Shown: positions 1 through 7,065 of the stretch, piece by piece | Position numbering within the stretch: position 1 is the first letter of the stretch | Layout: each line of letters opens with the position of its first letter | Assembly: GCA_934630985.1 (NCBI GenBank) | Contig: CAKTXO010000077.1 | Location: 1-7,065 of the forward strand | Direction: 5' to 3' | DNA: 7,065 nucleotides | Source of the DNA: an uncultured Oscillospiraceae bacterium | GTDB taxonomy: Bacteria; Bacillota; Clostridia; Oscillospirales; Oscillospiraceae | The notes under the pieces: model-generated | The model's database searches: none | Seen by the model: only the letters and a program-made list of their open reading frames with translations | Told to the model about the DNA's origin: nothing | Position numbers and translations under genes: made by a program

Positions 1-1502
1 TCCAGATCCTCGCCGGCGTCCCGGTAAGCGGACTGGGTGGGGGAGGCGTTGGCGGCCTCCTTGCTGTACTTCTCCACGAACTTGGCGGCCTTGTCCACCG
101 GCAGGATGGTACCCGCGCCGGCCACGCAGCCGCCGGGACAGGCCATGCCCTCCAGCAGATAACCCTTGTACTTACCGGCCTTGGCCATCATCATCAGCTT
201 CCGGCAGTCCCGCAGACCCTCTGCCCGGGCGGTTTTCACCTCCAGGTCGGGGTGAGTCTCATTGACCAGATTGGTCACGGCCTGGGCCACACCGCCGGCT
301 ACGGCGAAGCCGCGGCCCGCGCCGGTGCCCTCGTTCAGACCCTCGGACTCTTCCAGAGCAGCAAAGTCGATTTCCTTGGCCTCGAACATGCCCATGAGCT
401 CCTCGAAGGTCAGCACGAAGTCCACGTCGGAGCGGATGGTCTCCCGGATGGCCTCCAGCTTCTTGGCGGCGCAGGGGCCGACAAAGACCACCTTGCACCC
501 GGGGTGCTCCTTCTTCATGAGCCGGGCGGTGAAGACCATGGGGGTCAGGGTCATGGAGATCTTGTGCATCTCTCCGGGGTACAGCTTTTCGATCATGGAA
601 TGCCAGGCCGGGCAGCAGGAGGTTGCCATGTAGTCCTGTTCGCCAGGAACCTTCTCCAGGAAGTCCTTGGCCTCCTCGATGGTGCACATGTCCGCGCCGA
701 TGGCCACCTCCACTACGGAGTCAAAGCCCAGCATTTTCATGGCGGTGACCAGCTTGCCGGGAGACACCATGCCGCTGAACTGACCGATGAAGGCGGGGGC
801 CACGATGGCGATAACCTTGTCTCCCTTGAGAATGGACTGGATGACCTGGAAGATCTGACCCTTGTCCACGATGGCGCCGAAGGGGCAGGAAACCAGGCAC
901 TGTCCGCAGGCCACGCACTTGTCCTGGTTGATGGTCGCCTTGCCGTGCTCATCGGAGCCGATGGCGTCCATACCGCAGGAGGCCTGGCAGGGACGCTCCA
1001 GGTGGATAATGGCGTGATAGGGGCAGGCCTTGGCGCACTTGCCGCAGCGGATGCACTTGTCCGGGTCAATGTGGCTTCTGCCGTTGACGAAGGAAATGGC
1101 GCCCTTGGGGCACACCTGCTGGCAGGAGGCGGCCAGGCAGTTCTGGCAGCCCACGGTGACCTTATACTGGTTGGTGGGGCAGGCGTGACAGGCATAGGGA
1201 ATGATATTGATGAGCGGAGGCTCGTAGTACTGCTCGGCAACGGCAGCGGCATCCATACCCTCGGTCATCAGGCTCCGGGTCTGAATGGGACGGATGCCCA
1301 GACCCATGGCCAGGCGCACCCGCTCACCTGCGATGGCGCGCTCCAGGAAGATGGATTCCCGGTGCAGAGGCTGGTCGCCGGGAACGATTTTGTAGGGCAG
1401 ATCCTCGGCGTTGGTGTAGTCACCGCCGGCGTAAGCCATACGGGCGACCTCGGTAAAGACATTTTTCCGGATGTCGGTGATGAGAGACGGGATTCCTCGC
1501 AT
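1..1502 (-). CDS. [FeFe]-hydrogenase, group B-like, monomeric, C-terminus cut by window edge
   Basis: My translation of the minus strand from the ATG at 1502-1500 stays open for 500 codons to the left edge. It catalyses reversible proton reduction to H2, presumably with reduced ferredoxin in the cytoplasm. Residues 105-206 hold 16 cysteines, including ferredoxin motifs CIRCGKCAKACP (150-160) and CVACGQCLVSCP (196-206) and a variant CQNCLAASCQQVCP (119-131). The H-cluster domain follows: motif L1 TSCCPAW (294-300; C296 the likely proton-relay cysteine, C297 a cluster ligand), L2 GPCAAKK (342-348; C344) and L3 EGMACPGGCVAGAG (451-464; C455, C459). The GPC form of L2 and GAG form of L3 match what I recall of group B rather than the MPC/GGGQP of classical HydA, and there is no N-terminal [2Fe-2S] domain. 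A GGAGGA ribosome site (1512-1517) lies 9 bases before the start. Only a short tail is probably missing. Cellular role and partner are inferred. Confidence 0.93.
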   Translation of the reverse strand, partial: MRGIPSLITDIRKNVFTEVARMAYAGGDYTNAEDLPYKIVPGDQPLHRESIFLERAIAGERVRLAMGLGIRPIQTRSLMTEGMDAAAVAEQYYEPPLINIIPYACHACPTNQYKVTVGCQNCLAASCQQVCPKGAISFVNGRSHIDPDKCIRCGKCAKACPYHAIIHLERPCQASCGMDAIGSDEHGKATINQDKCVACGQCLVSCPFGAIVDKGQIFQVIQSILKGDKVIAIVAPAFIGQFSGMVSPGKLVTAMKMLGFDSVVEVAIGADMCTIEEAKDFLEKVPGEQDYMATSCCPAWHSMIEKLYPGEMHKISMTLTPMVFTARLMKKEHPGCKVVFVGPCAAKKLEAIRETIRSDVDFVLTFEELMGMFEAKEIDFAALEESEGLNEGTGAGRGFAVAGGVAQAVTNLVNETHPDLEVKTARAEGLRDCRKLMMMAKAGKYKGYLLEGMACPGGCVAGAGTILPVDKAAKFVEKYSKEAANASPTQSAYRDAGEDL

Positions 1503-1540
1503 GTACGGTATTCCTCCATATATTATTTTCATTATTGCAA

Positions 1541-1565
1541 GGGAAGTATAACATAAGTATTTCCC
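1541..1565. promoter_or_regulatory. Imperfect palindrome over the hydrogenase -10 box, possible operator
   Basis: GGGAAGTA at 1541-1548 faces TATTTCCC at 1558-1565 across a 9-base centre, an 8-bp dyad with one G-T pair. It covers the -10 box and most of the spacer and lies upstream of the predicted transcript start, so it would act as DNA and not as an RNA hairpin. The half-site GGGAAGTAT occurs again at 1662-1670. I cannot name a regulator. On the plus strand it is followed by five T, but no plus-strand gene leads into it. Confidence 0.35.
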
Positions 1566-1573
1566 TTTTTCCA
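1545..1573 (-). promoter_or_regulatory. Sigma-A-type promoter of the hydrogenase gene
   Basis: Read on the minus strand, a -35 box TGGAAA (plus positions 1568-1573) is separated by 17 bases from a -10 box TATACT (1545-1550). Transcription would start near 1538, giving a leader of about 35 bases before the hydrogenase ATG. The stretch is AT-rich, unlike the genes on either side. Prediction from sequence only. Confidence 0.6.
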
Positions 1574-1680
1574 GAGGAAAAATCAAAAAGGAAAAAGTTT
1601 GGAGAAAATGTCTAATTTTTGATTGAAAATCTGGCTATTTTCTGAAAAAGGCAAAGATTATGGGAAGTATTCTCTTTTTC

Positions 1681-3075
1681 TTATACCGCAGTTTCCTCGG
1701 CCTGAGCAGATTTTTTCCGGAAGGAGAAGCCCCGCTTTTTCATGCAGTTGACGTAGGCCGGGAACAGGAACAGATCCGCCATGATCCAGGCGGCGGGGCT
1801 GGCGTAGCACACCGCCGTGAAGCCCAGCGGGGGCACCAGGCAGATGCCGAAGACGCCCCGGGCGATCATCTCGAAAACACCGGCCAGCACCGCAAATTCC
1901 GAAAAGCCCAATCCCTGGATGGTGAAGCGCAGCAGGTTCACAAACAGCAATGGCACATAGAAGGCCAGGTTCACCAGCAAAAACTGACGGCTCATGGTGC
2001 CGATGGTCTCCACAGCCTGGAGATCCTTGGTATCCAGGAACATCAGGCACAAATCCCGACCCCAGAAGTACATGGCGATGTAAATGACCGCCGAGTAGAC
2101 AACGCCCAGCACCGTGCAGTCCAGAACCCCCTGGTGAATCCGGTGAGGCTTCCCCGCACCCAGATTCTGACCGGCAAAGGTGGCCGCGGTGGTGCCGATG
2201 GCATCATAGGGGCAGGCGCAGAGCATCTGCACCTTGCTGCCCGCCGTCACCGCCGCCATGGCGTTGGCGCCCAGCCCGTTCACCGCGGTCTGGAGCAGAA
2301 TGCTGCCGATGGCGGTGATGGAATATTGCAGGCCCATGGGAAGCCCCATATTGAGAAGGTGCCGGGCATAAATGCCCCGCAGCCGCAGATCGTCCCGTCT
2401 CAGGTGGAGCACCGGGAAGCGCCTCACCATATACCCAAGGCACAGCACGCCGGAAATCAGCTGGCTGAGCAGGGTTGCCCAACCGGCACCCGCCACGCCC
2501 ATCCGGAAGGTGACGATGAACACGATGTCCAGCGCCACATTCAGAAGGCTCGACAGAATCAGAAACACCAGCGGCGTCCGGGAATCGCCCAGGGAGCGGA
2601 TGATGCCGGAAAGCAGATTGTAGAGCATGGTGGCCGGAATGCCCAGAAAGATCACCCAGATGTAATTGTAGGCATAGTCAAAGGTCTCCGCCGGGGTATC
2701 CATCCAGGTCAGAATCTGACGGCACAGGACGGTGGTGGCCAGGGTCACAATCAGGGCGATGATGGAGCCCAGCCAGATCATGTTGCCCACGAATTTGCGC
2801 AGGCCGTCAAAATCCTTCTGGCCGAACTTCTGAGCCACGGGGATAGCAAAACCGGCGCACACGCCGTTGCACAGACCCAGCACCAGAAAGTTTACGGAGC
2901 CGGTGGAGCCAACGCCTGCCAGAGCCTCCACGCCCAGGAATTTGCCCACCACCACGGTGTCCACCATGCTGTAGAACTGCTGGAAGAGCAGACCGAAGAG
3001 CAGGGGCAGCATAAACGAAAGAATCAGCCCCATAGGGGAGCCGACGGTTAAATCACGGGTACCGCTTTTCTCCAT
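1681..3075 (-). CDS. MATE family efflux transporter
   Basis: A 464-residue integral membrane protein, the usual length for multidrug and toxic compound extrusion (MATE) transporters, which export cationic compounds in exchange for Na+ or H+. The sequence has about 12 hydrophobic segments in two related halves. Family hallmarks are FQQFYSMVDTVVVGKFLGVE (31-50, with the TM1 aspartate D39), SGIIRSLGDSRTPLVFLILS (156-175) joined to SLLNVALDIVFI (176-187), GLPMGLQYS at the start of the second half (244-252), and AGQNLGAGK (301-309). The C-terminal tail is short and basic (KKRGFSFRKK). The start is set by a GAGGTG ribosome site (plus 3081-3086) 5 bases upstream and by a good promoter. It lies upstream of the hydrogenase gene on the same strand with a 178-base gap, and divergently from the carboxypeptidase gene. 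It resembles the clostridial DinF/NorM-like group; the substrate cannot be read from sequence. Confidence 0.95.
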   Translation of the reverse strand: MEKSGTRDLTVGSPMGLILSFMLPLLFGLLFQQFYSMVDTVVVGKFLGVEALAGVGSTGSVNFLVLGLCNGVCAGFAIPVAQKFGQKDFDGLRKFVGNMIWLGSIIALIVTLATTVLCRQILTWMDTPAETFDYAYNYIWVIFLGIPATMLYNLLSGIIRSLGDSRTPLVFLILSSLLNVALDIVFIVTFRMGVAGAGWATLLSQLISGVLCLGYMVRRFPVLHLRRDDLRLRGIYARHLLNMGLPMGLQYSITAIGSILLQTAVNGLGANAMAAVTAGSKVQMLCACPYDAIGTTAATFAGQNLGAGKPHRIHQGVLDCTVLGVVYSAVIYIAMYFWGRDLCLMFLDTKDLQAVETIGTMSRQFLLVNLAFYVPLLFVNLLRFTIQGLGFSEFAVLAGVFEMIARGVFGICLVPPLGFTAVCYASPAAWIMADLFLFPAYVNCMKKRGFSFRKKSAQAEETAV

Positions 3076-3142
3076 AAAATCACCTCAAAAGAAATCCGGC
3101 TCCGCTGAAAGCAAGACCCGGTTTATTGTCATTTTTCACGAT

Positions 3143-3171
3143 ATTCTACTTCCTGTTTTGTGCAATGTCAA
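3143..3171 (-). promoter_or_regulatory. Strong sigma-A-type promoter of the MATE gene
   Basis: On the minus strand a perfect -35 TTGACA (plus 3166-3171) stands 17 bases from a -10 TAGAAT (3143-3148), five of six matching TATAAT. The start point would be near 3136, about 60 bases before the MATE ATG. Its presence argues that the open frame running through 3126-3281 on the plus strand is not coding. Confidence 0.75.
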
Positions 3172-3268
3172 TAGGGTTTTGGAATATTTTTCTCCTTATC
3201 TCCCAAATATATTTTTCCTATGGCAAATCATATTTCCCGAACCTCCGGCGTAAAATGGAGCAAAGGCG

Positions 3269-3274
3269 AGGAGG
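3269..3274 (+). promoter_or_regulatory. Ribosome binding site that fixes the carboxypeptidase start
   Basis: AGGAGG followed by 7 bases and then ATG at 3282. No comparable site precedes the in-frame ATG at 3126, and the protein from 3282 begins directly with a signal peptide, so 3282 is the start. I found no convincing -35/-10 pair for this gene in 3100-3268. Confidence 0.8.
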
Positions 3275-3281
3275 GGTTATC

Positions 3282-4439
3282 ATGAAGAGGATTCTGGCAG
3301 CCGCCGTCGGCATTGCGCTGCTCGGTCTGCTGCCGCTGAGCGCCGGAGCGGCCACTCTGGCGGAGGCGGGAAAAAGCGCGGTGCTCATGGACGTGACCAC
3401 CGGCACGGTGCTCTATGAGCACAATTCCCACGAGGCGCTGGCTCCCGCCAGCGTCACCAAGGTCATGACCATGCTTTTAATTATGGAAGCGGTGGACTCC
3501 GGGAAAATCGCCCTGACGGACACCGTCACCGCCTCCGAGGCCGCGGCGGCCAAGGGGGGCAGCCAGATCTATCTGAAGGCCGGGGAGACCATGAGCGTGT
3601 CGGATATGCTCAAATCCATTGCCGTGTCCTCCGCCAACGACTGCGCCTGCGCCATGGCCGAGCACATCTGCGGCTCGGAGGGCGCCTTCGTGGAGGCCAT
3701 GAACCGGCGGGCGAAGGAGCTGGGGATGCAGGACACCCATTTTGTCAACTGCACAGGGCTGGACGATGACGACAGCGCAAAGCTCCACCGCACCAGCGCC
3801 TACGACATCGCCCTTATGTCCCGGGAGCTGCTGAAAAATCATCCCGATATTCAAAAGTACACCACCATCTGGATGGACACCGTCCGGAACGGAGCCTTCG
3901 GCCTGTCCAATACCAACAAGCTGATTCGCTTCTACCCCGGAGCCACGGGGCTGAAAACCGGCTACACCGCGGGAGCGGGCTACTGTCTGTCCGCCTCCGC
4001 CCAGAAGGAGGGCATGGAGCTGATCGCCGTGGTCATGGGGGCGAAAACCAGCCAGGCTCGGAACGCCGCCTGCAAGGAGCTGCTGGACTATGGCTTTGCC
4101 AATTTCGCGGTGGTGGCTCCGGAACCGGAGGAACTGCCCCAGGTGGCCGTCCGGCTGGGAAAGCAGACACAGGTTCCGGTTCGGATGGCGGAAACCGCCG
4201 GGATGCTCATTGAAAAAAGCCAGCGAAGCGGAATCACCACGGAGATTTCCCTGGAGGAAAGCGTAGCCGCACCGGTGGTTCGGGGGCAGACCCTGGGCAG
4301 TCTTTCCGTCAAATCCGGGGAGCAGACCCTGCGGCAGATTCCGCTGGTGGCCGCGGAGGATGTGGAGCGTCTGTCTACCGGGGATATTTTTCTTGCGGTG
4401 CTTCGGAGAGCTGCCATGGCGAAGGAGGGGCAGGAGTAG
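3282..4439 (+). CDS. Serine-type D-Ala-D-Ala carboxypeptidase (low-molecular-weight PBP, peptidase S11)
   Basis: A 385-residue exported enzyme that removes the terminal D-alanine from peptidoglycan pentapeptide stems, limiting cross-linking. Residues 1-23 form a signal peptide: basic MKR, a hydrophobic core, and a small-residue cleavage region ending SAGA. The penicillin-binding motifs are in order and correctly spaced: SVTK (S57 nucleophile, K60), SAN (117-119) and KTG (225-227, within GLKTGYT). A C-terminal PBP5-type beta domain spans roughly 276-357, and the last 20 residues could form the amphipathic helix that anchors these enzymes to the outer membrane face. It is similar to DacF/DacB/DacA of Bacillus, and I cannot decide which. 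No spoIIA genes follow, so the sporulation operon seen with dacF elsewhere is not conserved here. No intrinsic terminator with a T-run follows the stop. An in-frame extension to 3126 is open but rejected. Confidence 0.95.
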   Translation: MKRILAAAVGIALLGLLPLSAGAATLAEAGKSAVLMDVTTGTVLYEHNSHEALAPASVTKVMTMLLIMEAVDSGKIALTDTVTASEAAAAKGGSQIYLKAGETMSVSDMLKSIAVSSANDCACAMAEHICGSEGAFVEAMNRRAKELGMQDTHFVNCTGLDDDDSAKLHRTSAYDIALMSRELLKNHPDIQKYTTIWMDTVRNGAFGLSNTNKLIRFYPGATGLKTGYTAGAGYCLSASAQKEGMELIAVVMGAKTSQARNAACKELLDYGFANFAVVAPEPEELPQVAVRLGKQTQVPVRMAETAGMLIEKSQRSGITTEISLEESVAAPVVRGQTLGSLSVKSGEQTLRQIPLVAAEDVERLSTGDIFLAVLRRAAMAKEGQE

Positions 4440-4478
4440 CATCTCCTCCCGTCATTCCGGGCGTTTCCGGATACAACC

Positions 4479-4805
4479 TGTCATTGCGAAGAATGTGAAT
4501 GTGGTACAACTTTCCGGCTCTTCTGAGAAACATCGATAAACGCACTGGTGCGGGAGCACCCCGGCTCCCTTGTGCAAAGGGAGCTGGCATGGCCGTCTCC
4601 CGCAAGGCCATGACTGAGGGATTGCAAAGGTGCGACTGTTGAGAATGCCCGGAAAGATGGAAGTTCTGATTCCCTCAGTCTCGTGCTTGCGGGGGACGCA
4701 CGAGACAGCTCCCCTTGGTCAGCAAGGGGAGCCTTTGCGCTCTATCGGTAGTCCTCGGAATGGCTGGGGGATTGCCACACCAGTGTGAGCTGGTTCGCAA
4801 TGACA
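4479..4805. repeat. Composite inverted-repeat element, MITE-like
   Basis: The 12-base TGTCATTGCGAA at 4479-4490 is repeated exactly in inverted orientation as TTCGCAATGACA at 4794-4805, enclosing 327 bases in all. The right end, read on the minus strand, continues with a short hairpin (CCAG...CTGG, around 4780-4793) and TGTGGCAATCCCCC. That matches a dispersed intergenic repeat type I remember from gut Clostridia. The left end has only a degraded form of this continuation. No open frame, transposase or clear target-site duplication is present. Whether it moves as one unit is inference. Confidence 0.65.
4563..4733. repeat. Inner paired arms, each with two hairpins
   Basis: The left arm (4563-4623) and the reverse complement of the right arm (4668-4733) align along their lengths. 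Each runs GGCTCCC, hairpin, GGGAGCTG, second hairpin, GACTGAGGGA. Left hairpins: GCTCCCTT 4564-4571 with AAGGGAGC 4577-4584, and CATGGCC 4588-4594 with GGCCATG 4606-4612. Right hairpins: GTCTCGTGC 4678-4686 with GCACGAGAC 4698-4706, and GCTCCCCTTG 4708-4717 with CAAGGGGAGC 4723-4732. The second stems differ in sequence between arms while each stays fully paired, so structure seems to be kept. A 44-base unpaired centre separates the arms. Confidence 0.8.
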
Positions 4806-4846
4806 TATGGTTTTCGGTTCTACTCTATAAAAATCGAACGATACCG

Positions 4847-4883
4847 AGCTGGTACCCAAAGGTCTGACGATTTCAGACCAGCT
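4847..4883 (+). other. Short hairpin with an alternative pairing
   Basis: GGTCTGA (4861-4867) pairs with TCAGACC (4873-4879) around a 5-base loop. A competing pairing, AGCTGGT (4847-4853) with ACCAGCT (4877-4883), shares bases 4877-4879, so the two cannot form together. There is no T-run or recognised riboswitch core, and the site lies upstream of the groES promoter. Function is unknown. Confidence 0.4.
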
Positions 4884-4952
4884 GGCGCACGCACTGCCCG
4901 CCGGGGCTCCCGGCCGTTAATAATTTATTTACGGTTTCTTCCAATTTCCCTC

Positions 4953-4981
4953 TTGCTTTTTTAGGCAAAGTGGGGTATATT
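4953..4981 (+). promoter_or_regulatory. Sigma-A-type promoter of groESL
   Basis: A -35 TTGCTT (4953-4958), a 17-base spacer and a -10 TATATT (4976-4981). The start point would fall near 4988, inside the CIRCE element, which is the usual arrangement for HrcA-controlled chaperone operons. Confidence 0.8.
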
Positions 4982-4984
4982 GTA

Positions 4985-5011
4985 TTAGCACTCAGAGATA
5001 GTGAGTGCTAA
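4985..5011 (+). promoter_or_regulatory. CIRCE operator (HrcA binding site)
   Basis: A perfect match to the CIRCE consensus: TTAGCACTC (4985-4993), nine bases, GAGTGCTAA (5003-5011). HrcA binds this inverted repeat and represses groESL in the absence of heat stress; GroEL assists HrcA folding, which closes the feedback loop in studied bacteria. The hrcA gene is not in this window. Confidence 0.97.
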
Positions 5012-5025
5012 AGATCGTAGATGTA

Positions 5026-5040
5026 TGCGGAAAAGCCGCA
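5026..5040 (+). other. Hairpin in the groESL leader
   Basis: TGCGG (5026-5030) pairs with CCGCA (5036-5040) around an AAAAG loop. It lies in the transcribed leader between CIRCE and the groES ribosome site. It might stabilise the mRNA, but no role can be read from sequence. Confidence 0.45.
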
Positions 5041-5076
5041 GTCTAAAATACTGTTATATGGTTGGAGGAATTACAA

Positions 5077-6998
<1,922 letters not shown>

Positions 6999-7021
6999 GC
7001 CGAAAGGCCTCAATACGAAAC

Positions 7022-7061
7022 AAACCGGAACCCCCCAGGGGTTCCGGTTTTCTTTGTTTTT
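7022..7061 (+). terminator. Intrinsic terminator after groEL
   Basis: A 13-bp perfect stem, AAACCGGAACCCC (7022-7034) with GGGGTTCCGGTTT (7038-7050), a CCA loop, and a T-rich tail through 7061. It begins 23 bases after the groEL stop and ends the groESL transcript. Confidence 0.95.
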
Positions 7062-7065
7062 GGGA

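Larger units (their letters stand above)
4440..4952. other. Gene-free stretch with nested repeats and hairpins
   Basis: Between the carboxypeptidase stop and the groES promoter I find no supported gene or RNA gene. From left to right it holds weak dyads just after the stop (for example AGGAG 4432-4436 with CTCCT 4443-4447, no T-run), a GGTGC-GGGA-GCACC hairpin (4547-4560), the composite inverted-repeat element (4479-4805), a hairpin at 4861-4879, a GC hairpin at 4900-4914, and an AT-rich stretch (4917-4950) before the heat-shock promoter. Confidence 0.75.

Noticed and set aside
252..1556. A 434-codon plus-strand frame opposite the hydrogenase
   Set aside because: It is rich in His, Gly, Ala and Leu with no motif, and mirrors the iron-sulfur protein, whose motifs are unambiguous on the minus strand.
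1625..1642. GAAAAT/ATTTTC stem as a terminator for the MATE transcript
   Set aside because: The stem is only 6 bp and AT-rich, without a proper GC stem and T-run in the minus direction. No intrinsic terminator could be called between the MATE and hydrogenase genes.
1660..3051. A 463-codon plus-strand frame opposite the MATE gene
   Set aside because: The product is hydrophilic and rich in His and Gln, with no recognisable family. The minus-strand MATE protein has clear hallmarks, a ribosome site and a promoter.
3126..3281. N-terminal extension of the carboxypeptidase to an upstream ATG
   Set aside because: It has no ribosome site and lies over the divergent MATE promoter, and it would bury the signal peptide 52 residues inside the protein.
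3477..4442. A 321-codon minus-strand frame opposite the carboxypeptidase
   Set aside because: It is an antisense shadow; the plus strand carries all three PBP active-site motifs in order.
4375..4611. A 78-codon minus-strand frame overlapping the end of the carboxypeptidase gene and the repeat
   Set aside because: It has no ribosome site or recognisable product and runs into the hairpin arms, so it is a chance frame.
4440..4950. CRISPR array or tRNA/riboswitch in the gene-free stretch
   Set aside because: The repeats are inverted and few, without regular direct repeats and spacers. No cloverleaf or known riboswitch core is visible.

Overview
The window (about 7 kb, GC-rich genes with AT-rich gaps) looks like a chromosomal segment of an anaerobic Gram-positive Clostridia member, most likely an Oscillospirales-type gut bacterium. 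The reasons are an [FeFe]-hydrogenase of the clostridial type, a CIRCE-controlled groESL operon, strong AGGAGG ribosome binding sites, and an intergenic hairpin repeat of a style I remember from Oscillospiraceae/Ruminococcaceae genomes. The taxonomic placement is inference.

Left half, minus strand: a nearly complete [FeFe]-hydrogenase gene (reading from 1502 off the left edge) and, upstream of it, a complete MATE-family efflux transporter gene (3075 to 1681). Each has its own sigma-A-type promoter (TGGAAA-17-TATACT and TTGACA-17-TAGAAT), so they are probably separate transcription units. The hydrogenase promoter is overlapped by an imperfect palindrome that could be an operator.

Middle, plus strand: a secreted D-Ala-D-Ala carboxypeptidase (penicillin-binding protein, peptidase family S11), divergent from the MATE gene. 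It starts at 3282, not at the upstream in-frame ATG at 3126, because the upstream stretch lies over the MATE promoter and has no signal peptide. It is followed by a 637-base gene-free stretch that contains a nested inverted-repeat element (outer ends 4479-4490 and 4794-4805; inner paired arms with four hairpins, 4563-4733), then further short hairpins.

Right half, plus strand: the heat-shock operon groES-groEL, with a TTGCTT-17-TATATT promoter, a perfect CIRCE operator for the HrcA repressor, a small leader hairpin, a 14-base gap between the genes, and a strong 13-bp-stem terminator after groEL. GroEL carries an alanine-rich tail in place of the usual Gly-Gly-Met repeats.

The genes do not form one pathway: redox disposal (hydrogenase), efflux (MATE), cell-wall trimming (carboxypeptidase) and protein folding (GroESL). 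No clearly new system is present. The points most worth a second look are the composite repeat, the 16-cysteine electron relay of the hydrogenase, the palindrome on its promoter, and the GroEL tail.
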